DNA of 64,000 nucleotides from Tenuibacillus multivorans (GTDB lineage: Bacteria > Bacillota > Bacilli > Bacillales > Alkalibacillaceae): the NCBI RefSeq assembly GCF_900103915.1, contig NZ_FNIG01000008.1, positions 1 through 64,000 on the forward strand, read 5' to 3'. The number at the start of each line of letters is the position of its first letter. Position 1 is the first letter of the stretch. The notes under the pieces were generated by a model. The model worked only from the letters and a program-made list of their open reading frames with translations. It had not been told where the DNA came from and made no database searches. Below, piece by piece: positions 27,367 through 35,256 of the stretch. A program made the translations under genes and the position numbers.

Positions 27367-27606
27367 TTAATAAAACACCACCACTGGAAGCATCGTTAGC
27401 GCAACTAAAATTAATGGCAATATCACAATTAGTTTAGTAAAAACCTCTTTGTATCCAAACTCCGGAAAAGGTATTCGAGTAGGGGCAAATATCCAATTAC
27501 CAATCCGAGTCAATTTTGATTTTTTTATAGAAAAGTCAGGAACGTCTACCTCAAATTGATCCAATTGCTCTTTAAGTTTATCTTCGTTATTCCACATTTC
27601 TTTCAT
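27367..27606 (-). CDS. Small C-tail-anchored protein of unknown function
   Basis: The 79-residue protein has a charged N-terminal half (EDKLKEQLDQFEVDVPDF) and a single C-terminal hydrophobic segment (about residues 57-78), so it is probably tail-anchored with the N-terminus in the cytoplasm. This architecture resembles small anti-sigma-like or YxlC-like proteins, but I see no decisive motif. The ribosome site AGGGGTGG is adequate. It lies 24 bp after the P-loop kinase-like gene. Confidence 0.65.
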   Translation of the reverse strand: MKEMWNNEDKLKEQLDQFEVDVPDFSIKKSKLTRIGNWIFAPTRIPFPEFGYKEVFTKLIVILPLILVALTMLPVVVFY

Positions 27607-27630
27607 AATCTACCACCCCTAACTCTTCTT

Positions 27631-28143
27631 TTAGTTTACAAACGGACTGTCAATGGTGTCGCCACGTAACAGGAACGCAACTTTGTGATCGGGTGCCATG
27701 TCATCAAATGCTTGAAGCCGCTTAACCATTTTCTTCTTCCGTTTATTGTAGGATGTCAGGATAAACTTGAGAAACTGATAATCTAGCTTTTCCTTACAGC
27801 CTTCTCCCATATCTGGGCTTGTTTTTCCTATGTTTAATAACCACCTCTTAACAACACGATAAAGACAGACATATAAAGGGAGTTCCAAATAAATAATAGT
27901 ATCTGCACGTTTCACCCGGATATGATACGTGCTACTATAACTCCCTTCGATAATCCATTCGTCTTGAGTAACAATTTCCTTTTGACTAGCCGCAGACTCT
28001 TCTGAAGATACCTCTACCCAATTTGGTTTCCAATGTAGAGAATCTAAATGGTAGACTTTTATCCCCATTTCTTCACCTAATTTTCGTGCAAAAGTAGATT
28101 TTCCTACACCTGATGAAACTCCTAATACCATAATGCGTTTCAT
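27631..28143 (-). CDS. P-loop NTPase, FlaR/topology-modulation-like kinase
   Basis: The start is the ATG at 28143 (ribosome site GGAGGTG), giving 170 residues. The Walker A motif GVSSGVGKST is near residue 8, with the lid-like YHLDSLHWKPNW segment and the WIIEGSYSSTYHIRVKRADTI block typical of the adenylate-kinase-like family misnamed DNA topology modulation protein (FlaR). It is probably a small-molecule kinase of unknown substrate. Confidence 0.82.
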   Translation of the reverse strand: MKRIMVLGVSSGVGKSTFARKLGEEMGIKVYHLDSLHWKPNWVEVSSEESAASQKEIVTQDEWIIEGSYSSTYHIRVKRADTIIYLELPLYVCLYRVVKRWLLNIGKTSPDMGEGCKEKLDYQFLKFILTSYNKRKKKMVKRLQAFDDMAPDHKVAFLLRGDTIDSPFVN

Positions 28144-28286
28144 TGTATCGGCACCTCCACACATTTGTCCTACTCTAAACTAATTTTTTAAATATTTCTT
28201 CTTTAGTTTGACATAAGTTTTGTAACGGGACAATTGATTGTTGTGATATGATGCTGTTAGAAATACTATTTTCAAGGAGTGTCACA

Positions 28287-29222
28287 ATGATCCACAAACT
28301 AGATTTAAAGACTGAACATTTACATCGTTCATTCAATAAAGATTATGAACCTATATTGACTGTTAATTCCGGAGATACAGTCCAATTAACGACGCCTGAT
28401 ATTCAATGGGGCTATTCCCAATCAAAAGGAGAAGAACGCGTGATGTTTGACTCTAGGGAAAATGAAGAAGTAAACGGTCACCCCATGATTGGCCCAATAA
28501 AAATTAATGAAGCAAAAAAAGGAATGGTACTAGAGATAAGAATTAATGATCTCGATCTCGGTTGGTATGGATCAAATTGGGCTGGTGGTTTTAATAGCTG
28601 GCAAAACGAAAAACTTGATTTAGCTCATGAAGAAAACGTTCAACTTGATTGGGAACTAGATTCACAAACGATGACTGGAACAACTAAAATAGATGGACGT
28701 GAGCTACACGTCGGTCTTCAGCCATTTATAGGTCTTATGGGTGTAGCCCCTGCAGAATCCGGTCTACATATTACAGCTCCACCACGTTATTGCGGTGGAA
28801 ACATTGATTGTAAAGAACTTGTACGTGGGAGCAGCCTTTACTTACCTATTTCCTGTGATGGTGCCCTATTTTCAATCGGTGACGGCCATGCCGTTCAAGG
28901 GGATGGCGAAGTTTCTGGGACAGCCATTGAAGCACCAATGGATTTAGTTGATATTACACTTACCGTTCAAGAAAATATGAATCTGACGATGCCACGTGCA
29001 TGGACCCCCGCTGGATGGATTACGTTTGGCTTTAATGAGGACCTCAACGAAGCTACAGCCACTGCACTTAATGAGATGGTGAAGTTCATACAAGATATGT
29101 ATGATATTAAGAAAACAGAAGCAACCGCCTTGGCGAGTGCAGCTGTTGACTTAAGAATTACACAAATTGTGAACGGATCAAAAGGAGTACACGCTATCTT
29201 GCCACATGGGGCGATTCGGTAA
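28287..29222 (+). CDS. Acetamidase/formamidase family protein
   Basis: The start is the ATG at 28287 with AAGGAG nine bases upstream, giving 311 residues. The FmdA/AmdA fold is indicated by IGPIKINEAKKGMVLEI-type sequence, PRYCGGNIDCKEL, SLYLPISCDGALFSIGDGHAVQGDGE and the terminal EATALASAAVDLRI. It should hydrolyse a short-chain amide to ammonia and the acid (formamide or acetamide in studied members). It stands alone between divergent and repeat-containing spacers. Confidence 0.9.
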   Translation: MIHKLDLKTEHLHRSFNKDYEPILTVNSGDTVQLTTPDIQWGYSQSKGEERVMFDSRENEEVNGHPMIGPIKINEAKKGMVLEIRINDLDLGWYGSNWAGGFNSWQNEKLDLAHEENVQLDWELDSQTMTGTTKIDGRELHVGLQPFIGLMGVAPAESGLHITAPPRYCGGNIDCKELVRGSSLYLPISCDGALFSIGDGHAVQGDGEVSGTAIEAPMDLVDITLTVQENMNLTMPRAWTPAGWITFGFNEDLNEATATALNEMVKFIQDMYDIKKTEATALASAAVDLRITQIVNGSKGVHAILPHGAIR

Positions 29223-29287
29223 TTGAATAATCGGTTGCTCCTTAAGCTGATGGGACGGTTTCATGCTTTTGCAGGGCCGCCCCCTTG

Positions 29288-29404
29288 ATTTGGCGATTTC
29301 CACTTCCCTGATTGGCGAGTCCAGCCTCGTGATTGGCGACTCCAACCTCGTGATTGGCGACTCCAGCCCCGTGATTGGCGACTCCAACTCCCCAAATGGT
29401 GAGC
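29288..29404. repeat. Tandem array with 21-bp period, TTGGCGA core
   Basis: The core TTGGCGA recurs at 29290, 29312, 29333, 29354, 29375 and, decayed to ATGGTGA, at 29396. The spacing is 22 bp once and exactly 21 bp thereafter. The inner four units are close to GATTGGCGACTCCAACCTCGT. The minus frame would give a heptapeptide repeat (LESPITR), but there is no start signal. It lies just after the amidase gene. Confidence 0.88.
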
Positions 29405-29559
29405 TTATAAAAGAAACTGCAACCACTATATAAACGTTCGATTTTTGTCAAAATAATAGTTCTTTTGTCCTGTTGAGATTCTACTAAAAATAGAGATAAT
29501 TAACTTATATATTTCTCCTAAGGACTTCATTGTTTACTTATAGAAAGGATGGAGCGATT

Positions 29560-29784
29560 ATGGAAGTTAATCAACAAATTCTTCAGGCAGTAACGGAGCT
29601 CTCGCAAAACTTTAATGCATTTAAACAGGAAATGTACGAGTTCAGAGATGAGATGTACGCTTTCAAGGAAGAAACCACAGACAAGCTCGACCAACTAGAT
29701 GATAGAATGGCATTTATTGAAAATAAGGTTCAGGATAATGAGAAAGATATCTATCACGTAAAAAGGCGATTTTTAAAGGGATGA
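29560..29784 (+). CDS. Small coiled-coil protein
   Basis: The start is the ATG at 29560 (AAAGGATGGAG upstream). The 74-residue peptide is almost wholly heptad-like: EFRDEMYAFKEETTDKLDQLDDRMAFIENKVQ, ending in a basic tail. Similar short proteins of this pattern are common in bacilli and share this coiled coil with longer DUF-type proteins. No enzyme function is expected; oligomerisation is the only prediction. Confidence 0.7.
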   Translation: MEVNQQILQAVTELSQNFNAFKQEMYEFRDEMYAFKEETTDKLDQLDDRMAFIENKVQDNEKDIYHVKRRFLKG

Positions 29785-29941
29785 ATAGATTCGGTAACAA
29801 GCACACCTTTTTTATAAAAGCTCGCCACACTACTAGCTTCCGCAAAGGGCTCACCACTTAGCGAACTTCTTTACTTTTAACCCCGATAAGCATTACAATA
29901 AACTACAAACCTATGATTCTATTCAACAAGGATGTGATCAA

Positions 29942-30649
29942 ATGAGTGAACCACGTTTAAACATACCTCCAATTTCGATGTATGCCATTACGGCAAAGCT
30001 TTTTACTCATGTGGAGAAAGCCATCGTTTCCGAGTTTGGTCAAGAAGGCCAGAAACTTATCCAACAAGGTGTTAAAATCTTTGGCTTTAAAGATGCAGAG
30101 GATATTGCCAAGCAAGCGACAATGGAAAAAGAAAATCATGCGTTATTTAATTATATTCCGAATAACCATCAAGCTAAGAAAAACTTTGAGAATGAAACGA
30201 TATACGCCTTAATGGCAAAGTTATTTGCTCAAATCACGAAACCGGTCGTTGACGAATTCGGTAATCAAGCCAAGGATGCTGTACGTGATGGTGTTCGCAC
30301 ATTTGGTGAGGAACGCGGTCGTGGTATCGCCCAACGTGCACGGGCTAATGGTGAAGATTACACGATTGATCATTACTTAACCAACTACGATATGGGAAGA
30401 AGTGACCTCTTTACCTTCTCGACTGAATACAAACCAAACGAAATAGAACAAAACTTTACCGTATGTCCATTTGGTCAACAATGGGCTGATGACAACATGC
30501 ACGAATACGGGATTTTATATTGTCAAATGATTGATCCAGCGGTTGCTAGAGGATTTAACCCTAATTTTGAAGTGGAGCATGATCAGTATGTCTTAAGAGA
30601 AGGCAACTGTCATTTCAGATTTAAGATGCAGGATCAACAAAATAAATAA
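29942..30649 (+). CDS. L-2-amino-thiazoline-4-carboxylate hydrolase-like protein
   Basis: The 235-residue protein matches the ATC hydrolase-like family in its C-terminal part (FTVCPFGQQWADDN, GILYCQMIDPAVARGFNP, LREGNCHFRF), with several conserved Cys. ATC hydrolase converts the thiazoline acid to carbamoyl-cysteine; whether this enzyme acts on that substrate is inferred. The N-terminal half holds two copies of a helical module (about residues 8-66 and 72-130: YAITAKLFTHVEKAIVSEFG versus YALMAKLFAQITKPVVDEFG). Confidence 0.78.
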   Translation: MSEPRLNIPPISMYAITAKLFTHVEKAIVSEFGQEGQKLIQQGVKIFGFKDAEDIAKQATMEKENHALFNYIPNNHQAKKNFENETIYALMAKLFAQITKPVVDEFGNQAKDAVRDGVRTFGEERGRGIAQRARANGEDYTIDHYLTNYDMGRSDLFTFSTEYKPNEIEQNFTVCPFGQQWADDNMHEYGILYCQMIDPAVARGFNPNFEVEHDQYVLREGNCHFRFKMQDQQNK

Positions 30650-30659
30650 TGAACGGAGA

Positions 30660-30692
30660 GAACCAACTCCCTATCTCGGCGAGTTGGTTTCA
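30660..30692 (+). terminator. Terminator after the ATC hydrolase-like gene
   Basis: GAACCAACTC pairs with GAGTTGGTTTC around an 11-base loop, followed by ATATT; moderate T content. Confidence 0.7.
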
Positions 30693-30940
30693 TATTACAG
30701 CTGATAGCTTTCTTCTTCAGCAGCTATTCGCTTAACCGAGCCCCATAAATTTTTCAATAAATCTATAGCTAATAAGCTGTTTCTACTTCGAAGGCTATAC
30801 CTATCACAATACCCACCTATATTTTCAACACGAAATAAGTATACTGTTCATGATGAATGCGATATATTAACGATAGTAAGATTTATTAATTTTTGTAACG
30901 TATCAATCGTAGTATCGTCTAACAGTTGATTGGAGGAATC

Positions 30941-32176
30941 ATGATGGTTAAAAATATATTAGTCATAATCGGAATAGTCATTTTTGGAGTTTATTTTTAC
31001 CAAGCAATTGACATAGAGGAATTTATTCAAAGCCAAAACAATGATAAAGAACAACAGTCCCAAAGAGACCCGATTCAGGAAAAGATTCATCAAATGACGT
31101 TAGAAGAAAAAATTGGACAAATGATCATGACTGGGGTTCCAGGTACAACAACTGATGAGCAAACCCTTCATTTAATCAATGAATTTCATGTAGGTGGGTT
31201 AATATTTTTCGATCAAAACTTAAAAGATCCTTCCCAAATAACACAATTCCTCAATCAAATTAAATCTGAAAACCAAGACAACCCCCTTCCACTATTTCTA
31301 GGCGTTGATCAGGAGGGTGGTCGTGTTCAACGTTTACCAGTATTGCAAGATATTCCGTCAAGCCAAAAAGTCGGAGAAATAGATGATGAAGAATTCTCTT
31401 ATGAAATTGGTAGGTTACTCGGAAAACAGCTTCACGCTTTTGGTTTCAATATTGACTTTGCACCGGTTTTAGATATTAACAATAATCCGAATAACGTCGT
31501 CATAGGTGACCGTTCTTTTGGTAGTACAGCTGAACGCGTAAGCCAACACGGCATCCAAGTCATGAAAGGGTTGCAATCTGAAGGCATTACGCCAGTCATT
31601 AAGCATTTCCCTGGCCACGGTGATACGGGAACAGATTCACATTCAGAACTACCCGTGATTAGAAAAAATTTAGAGGAACTCAAAAGTTTAGAATTAATTC
31701 CATTTAAGAAAGCGATTGAAGAAGGTGCCGATATGGTGATGGCCGCTCACATTTTACTACCAAAAATTGATGAGCATAACCCTTCATCTCTATCAAAACC
31801 TATTATTACTGATGTTTTAAGAAAACAACTAGGCTTTGATGGCGTAGTTGTCACGGATGATATGACCATGAAGGCGATTACCAAATACAATGACATCGAA
31901 CAAGCAGCGGTACAATCCATTCAAGCTGGAACGGATTTAATCATGATAGCACACGAATATGACCGTGCCGCTAAAACAATTCAAGCCATTAAAACAGCTG
32001 TCGAACAAGGTGAAATTACTGAAGAAAGAATTAACAAGAGTGTTCACCGAATTATTGAATTAAAACAGAAATACGACTTAAATAACGAACCTGTTGAACG
32101 CGCTAATATCGAGCAACTTAATCAAGAAATTGAAAAATTATTATCCACATATTCATCATTAAAAGGAAATAACTAG
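30941..32176 (+). CDS. nagZ: Beta-N-acetylhexosaminidase (GH3, NagZ-type)
   Basis: The start is one of two adjacent ATGs (30941 or 30944) after GGAGG. The protein, about 411 residues, has one N-terminal membrane helix, so it is anchored outside, then a GH3 barrel. The NagZ signature KHFPGHGDTGTDSH carries the catalytic His-Asp dyad, and the nucleophile Asp lies in GVVVTDDMTMKA. It removes GlcNAc from muropeptides or muropeptide fragments during cell-wall recycling. It lacks the second domain of long GH3 enzymes. Confidence 0.92.
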   Translation: MMVKNILVIIGIVIFGVYFYQAIDIEEFIQSQNNDKEQQSQRDPIQEKIHQMTLEEKIGQMIMTGVPGTTTDEQTLHLINEFHVGGLIFFDQNLKDPSQITQFLNQIKSENQDNPLPLFLGVDQEGGRVQRLPVLQDIPSSQKVGEIDDEEFSYEIGRLLGKQLHAFGFNIDFAPVLDINNNPNNVVIGDRSFGSTAERVSQHGIQVMKGLQSEGITPVIKHFPGHGDTGTDSHSELPVIRKNLEELKSLELIPFKKAIEEGADMVMAAHILLPKIDEHNPSSLSKPIITDVLRKQLGFDGVVVTDDMTMKAITKYNDIEQAAVQSIQAGTDLIMIAHEYDRAAKTIQAIKTAVEQGEITEERINKSVHRIIELKQKYDLNNEPVERANIEQLNQEIEKLLSTYSSLKGNN

Positions 32177-32221
32177 AATTTGTCGAATACTTATGTATTG
32201 ACAATTAAAGGAGTGTTCGAC

Positions 32222-32344
32222 ATGTCGTTACATTTAGAATCAGAAAGGCTTTGTTACCGACCATTTACAATGGAGGATGCTCCTAGAATAAAGGAGCTAA
32301 GCGGAGATCGTGATATTTCAAAAACAACGTTAAACATTCCGTAG
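32222..32344 (+). pseudogene. Truncated GNAT acetyltransferase (RimJ/RimL-like N-terminus)
   Basis: From an ATG with AAAGGAG at good distance, 40 codons encode the usual start of a RimL-type acetyltransferase (LESERLCYRPFTMEDAPRI, then SKTTLNIP), and the frame stops at TAG exactly where the family continues. The acetyl-CoA-binding core is absent, and a DinB gene starts 13 bp later. The remainder was deleted, probably by recombination that joined the DinB gene here. Confidence 0.75.
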
Positions 32345-32357
32345 GGGTGGGAGATAA

Positions 32358-32849
32358 ATGGGTTTATATGATATAAAATCGCTATTTGAGTACAACTGGA
32401 CTATTCGTGAAAAATGGTTTGATTGGTGTCGAGACCTTTCAAGTAAGGAACTCCAAAAAGAAAGAAAAGGTGGTATGAAGGGAATTTTACCCACCTTGTT
32501 CCATATCATTGATGTTGAAAATCGTTGGCTTAGAGGATTAGCTAAAGATGAACCCAGAACCCATAATTTTGAGGATTATCATACCCTAGATGCACTGATT
32601 GAATTATCTGAGGAAACTAAGGCCTATACGTTAAAATTTCTAAATCACTATAATACTTCTAAGTTAAAAACAGATATACTCCACGGAGTCAACAAACAAG
32701 GTGAGGAGGTTTCTTACTTTTACATAGAAGTTCTATTACATGTAGCTGTACACGAGACCCATCATATCGGTCAGCTTTCTGTATGGGCGAGAGAGATGGA
32801 GATGGAACCGGTATCGGCAAATTTGATTGGATTAAATCTTTTTAATTAA
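32358..32849 (+). CDS. DinB-family protein
   Basis: The 163-residue protein has the DinB/YfiT four-helix pattern with three metal-ligand histidines: LPTLFHIIDVENRW near residue 49 and HVAVHETHHIGQLS near 130. Members bind a divalent metal and some are thiol-dependent transferases; the substrate here is unknown. The ribosome site GGGTGGGAG overlaps the end of the truncated GNAT gene. Confidence 0.88.
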   Translation: MGLYDIKSLFEYNWTIREKWFDWCRDLSSKELQKERKGGMKGILPTLFHIIDVENRWLRGLAKDEPRTHNFEDYHTLDALIELSEETKAYTLKFLNHYNTSKLKTDILHGVNKQGEEVSYFYIEVLLHVAVHETHHIGQLSVWAREMEMEPVSANLIGLNLFN

Positions 32850-32881
32850 TTCTATAAGTTTTAAATTCAATTGGAGGATTA

Positions 32882-32912
32882 TGCCACTCATATTCCTGAG
32901 TGGCACTTATTT
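32882..32912 (+). terminator. Terminator after the DinB gene
   Basis: TGCCACTCA pairs with TGAGTGGCA around a six-base loop, followed by CTTATTTATT. Confidence 0.8.
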
Positions 32913-32927
32913 ATTATAAAGCTATCA

Positions 32928-33182
32928 TTATTTCCCCATCATTTTTTCAATTTCCTTCATATCCTTAGGAACCTTACCGCTAACGATCGCATTCACAATA
33001 TAATCTTCTTTTTGTTTGGAAACCGGTTTACCAGCAATTTCAGATACTCTTTTCACAACATTTCTTACTGTATGTTCATCTTTAAAATTGGCATTCTGTA
33101 ACGATTGAGCTAATTGAACGACTTCATTTACATTAACACCGGTTTTTCTTTCAATATTACCAAAGAAATTATTAAACAACAC
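32928..33182 (-). CDS. spoVIF: Stage VI sporulation protein F
   Basis: The 84-residue protein matches SpoVIF (YjcC) in length and pattern: NNFFGNIERKTGVN at the start, LAQSLQNANFKDEHTVRNVVKRVSE in the middle and KVPKDM near the end. In B. subtilis it is needed for proper spore coat assembly in the mother cell under late sporulation control. Here it lies next to a YjcZ-type gene, forming a small sporulation group. Confidence 0.93.
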   Translation of the reverse strand: MLFNNFFGNIERKTGVNVNEVVQLAQSLQNANFKDEHTVRNVVKRVSEIAGKPVSKQKEDYIVNAIVSGKVPKDMKEIEKMMGK

Positions 33183-33371
33183 TTATCCCCTCCTTTTATC
33201 GCTATCTACATAAATATATGAATTTACAACCCATTTTGTCGCGACATTTGTCATAAGATTTTACAATCGGTTAAGTTTAAATAAATATTTATGACTATTC
33301 CGCAATTGCCCTGCCGTATCAGTTATTCGCACATATAATGACTATCGAATACACAAAAGGAGGAAAATGTT

Positions 33372-33479
33372 ATGTCAGATGGATATGGCCATGGAGGCGG
33401 CTTTGCTTTAATTGTCGTCTTGTTCATTTTATTAATTATTGTAGGAGCTGCTTGGGGATACGGTGGTTACGGCTATTAA
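33372..33479 (+). CDS. YjcZ-family sporulation microprotein (35 aa)
   Basis: The 35-residue peptide has a Gly/Tyr/His-rich start ([12 protein letters not shown]), one hydrophobic helix ([17 protein letters not shown]) and a Gly/Tyr tail ending GYGGYGY, the layout of the YjcZ family. It would insert in a membrane during sporulation; the role is unknown. The ribosome site AAAGGAGG is excellent. It is too short for ordinary gene callers. It is divergent from spoVIF. Confidence 0.88.
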   Translation: MSDGYGHGGGFALIVVLFILLIIVGAAWGYGGYGY

Positions 33480-33523
33480 GCCCAATGACAATATAAATCC
33501 TATAATTTAAAGCGGTTTAGTTA

Positions 33524-33559
33524 AAACCAGTGTGTTTAATTTCTAAACACGCTGGTTTA
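33524..33559 (+). terminator. Terminator after the YjcZ-type gene
   Basis: AAACCAGTGTGTTTA pairs with TAAACACGCTGGTTT around a short loop, then AATATTAAT follows. Confidence 0.78.
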
Positions 33560-33593
33560 ATATTAATGACTACAATGTGAAAGGAGGAAAACA

Positions 33594-34250
33594 GTGCTCC
33601 AATTATTGACATCATTATTAAATAAAAATAATCAGCAAAATGTGATGAATCAAATGCCTCCTCCTGGACCCTTTGATCAAATGATGTTTCCTAGATCTCC
33701 TCAATCATTTCAACAAGGTAACGTTCAATCAAAAGGCCTCTTAAACTCAATCTTTAAAAGAGGAAACCAATCAAATATAGATAGCCAGGGTGGGTTTCCA
33801 AATGTACCATCACAATATCCGGGTAACCCAGGACAATGGCCTCAAAATTTCGGCCCGTTTATGAACCAATTGCCATCACAAGGAATCGAAAATGTAACGA
33901 CGAATTCGACTACCAATTCAGGTTTAACCGGGACGCTTAATAATGTTCAGTCAGCCCTGAAAATGGTGGAAAAAACGGCTCCGATTATAAGGCAATACGG
34001 ACCCATGGTGAAAAATATGCCTGCCATGCTAAAAATGTTAAAGGAGTTTAATAATATGGATGAAGATGAAGGATCTGGTGAAGAAACAAATGAAAGCTCT
34101 GAAAAAACCGAATTATCAACTAATGATCAATCCGATAATGACACCGAAAAACCAAACAATACCCGCTCTTCAAATGTCCAAACAACAAGTCGAGAACCGC
34201 AAAACAACCATAAAAAAGATGAACCCTCTAAACCAAAATTATATATATAA
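33594..34250 (+). CDS. YqfQ/VrrA-family spore coat protein
   Basis: The start is GTG at 33594 after AAAGGAGG. The 218-residue protein is Pro/Gln/Asn-rich in its first half, has the family block TLNNVQSALKMVEKTAPIIRQ followed by YGPMVKNMPAMLKMLKEFN (about residues 115-150), and ends in an acidic, repetitive, low-complexity tail. This matches YqfQ/VrrA proteins of the spore coat; the tail is variable in length among relatives. Third sporulation gene of the group. Confidence 0.83.
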   Translation: MLQLLTSLLNKNNQQNVMNQMPPPGPFDQMMFPRSPQSFQQGNVQSKGLLNSIFKRGNQSNIDSQGGFPNVPSQYPGNPGQWPQNFGPFMNQLPSQGIENVTTNSTTNSGLTGTLNNVQSALKMVEKTAPIIRQYGPMVKNMPAMLKMLKEFNNMDEDEGSGEETNESSEKTELSTNDQSDNDTEKPNNTRSSNVQTTSREPQNNHKKDEPSKPKLYI

Positions 34251-34331
34251 AAACAGGCGAAAACCTTAGGAGGACACACGAGAATCAACCATATTCATGA
34301 CTGTGGACTCCTCTTTATTTATCAATGAAAA

Positions 34332-34370
34332 AAAGTATCCCTAAATATCACATATATTCAGGAATACTTT
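34332..34370 (-). terminator. Terminator of the thioredoxin gene
   Basis: On the minus strand AAAGTATTCC pairs with GGATACTTT, with further pairing of TGAATAT and ATATTTA inside, followed by TTTTTTC. Confidence 0.85.
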
Positions 34371-34376
34371 TATACG

Positions 34377-34685
34377 TTAGGATTGGGCAAATTCGATTAC
34401 TTGCTCTTCTGGAATAAACCCTACAGAACGTTTCGTTTCCGCGCCATTTTTGATTAAGACTAACGTCGGAATACTTTGAATCCCATATTGTTGAGCAACA
34501 TCTGGAGATTGGTCGACATCCACCTTGTAAAAATCTACTGTATCCAATTCTTCATCAACTTTTGAGACCACCGGCCCCAACATTCTACAGCCTGGTCACC
34601 AAGTAGCACTAAATTCAAGTACAACCGGTTTGTCCATATGACTAATCAAGTCTTGATATTCTTCTGAAGTTATTGTTTTAGCCAT
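34377..34685 (-). CDS. Thioredoxin with in-frame UGA at the first active-site Cys (candidate selenoprotein)
   Basis: Reading from the ATG at 34685 (GGAGG six bases upstream; another ATG at 34688), the frame gives a complete 102-residue thioredoxin if UGA at 34598-34596 is read through. Residues 29-33 are W-UGA-P-G-C, so UGA replaces exactly the nucleophilic Cys of WCPGC; the resolving Cys33 is intact. The rest is normal, with DFYKVDVDQSP, cis-Pro in SIPTLVLIKNG and a natural TAA stop. A SECIS-like hairpin follows the UGA. It ends a sulfur/persulfide cluster, where a Sec thioredoxin could reduce persulfides. Without Sec insertion the product stops after 29 residues. Sec is inferred; a nonsense mutation is the alternative. 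Confidence 0.75.
34562..34580 (-). promoter_or_regulatory. Candidate bacterial SECIS hairpin
   Basis: On the minus strand TTGGGGCC-GGT-GGTCTCAA folds into a continuous 8-bp stem (two G-U pairs) with apical loop GGU. The loop begins at the 24th base after the UGA of the thioredoxin gene. Published descriptions of bacterial SECIS elements require a loop with a G among its first bases about 16-37 nt after the UGA; both conditions are met. It lies inside the coding region, as bacterial SECIS elements do. Confidence 0.6.
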
Positions 34686-34764
34686 CATAAGCCTCCTTTT
34701 TTCATTAGTTTTCTTATGAAAATATTAAGATACCTATATTTAAAATCAAGTTGTAAATCCAGCA

Positions 34765-35145
34765 TTATACATTGTCAATGCAGTTAATTAACCTCTTTTC
34801 TATGTCTTTAGCTAGGTTCTTTACAGACTCATCATCAAGCATCTCTATTAAGACAGTCGGTTTTGGCATACCAATTTTTGTTTTACCATTATCATCATAA
34901 ACCACAATTTTACATGGTAAGAAATAGCCGGCCAATTTATCTTTAGTTAGGACACGCTTAGCTTCATGTGGATTACAAACTTCTAAAACACGATAAGGGA
35001 CTTCAAAATCCACGCCTTTGTCTTGTAATTTTTCCTGTATATCAAATTGCCATAATACCCCAAACCCTTCATCTTTTAAGGTATTTTCAAGGCGTTTGAT
35101 TGTGTCCTCTATTGCTTGATTGGATTCAGTCGTATAATGAAACAT
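34765..35145 (-). CDS. DUF302 domain protein
   Basis: The start is the ATG at 35145 with GGTGGTG upstream. The 126-residue protein fits DUF302: FHYTTESNQAIEDTIKRLENTL, GFGVLWQFDIQEKL, and RVLEVCNPHEAKRVL with LLPC-like GYFLPCKIVVYDD. Two cysteines (EVCNP, LPCKI) sit at the positions conserved in many members. DUF302 proteins often accompany sulfur or metal-stress genes; the activity is unknown. It lies between the thioredoxin and TauE genes of the sulfur cluster. Confidence 0.85.
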   Translation of the reverse strand: MFHYTTESNQAIEDTIKRLENTLKDEGFGVLWQFDIQEKLQDKGVDFEVPYRVLEVCNPHEAKRVLTKDKLAGYFLPCKIVVYDDNGKTKIGMPKPTVLIEMLDDESVKNLAKDIEKRLINCIDNV

Positions 35146-35256
35146 TATAACACCACCTGAGAATAAAATGTATTTTTCTCCATCTAATATAACCAATCTG
35201 TCACTATAAATTCCTTATAAACGAAAACCCATCTTACATAAGGTGAGCTTTCAACA

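Noticed and set aside
29288-29451. Heptapeptide-repeat protein on the minus strand across the 21-bp array
   Set aside because: A 21-bp repeat stays open in some frame by default. There is no ribosome site and two frames are equally open.
30700-30860. Open frame on the minus strand (about 47 codons, ends QL then TAA) between the ATC hydrolase-like and nagZ genes
   Set aside because: It has no start codon or ribosome site and no recognised motif. It may be a decayed fragment but cannot be supported.
32222-32344. Selenocysteine readthrough for the truncated GNAT gene
   Set aside because: The stop is TAG, not TGA, and no acetyltransferase sequence follows in frame.
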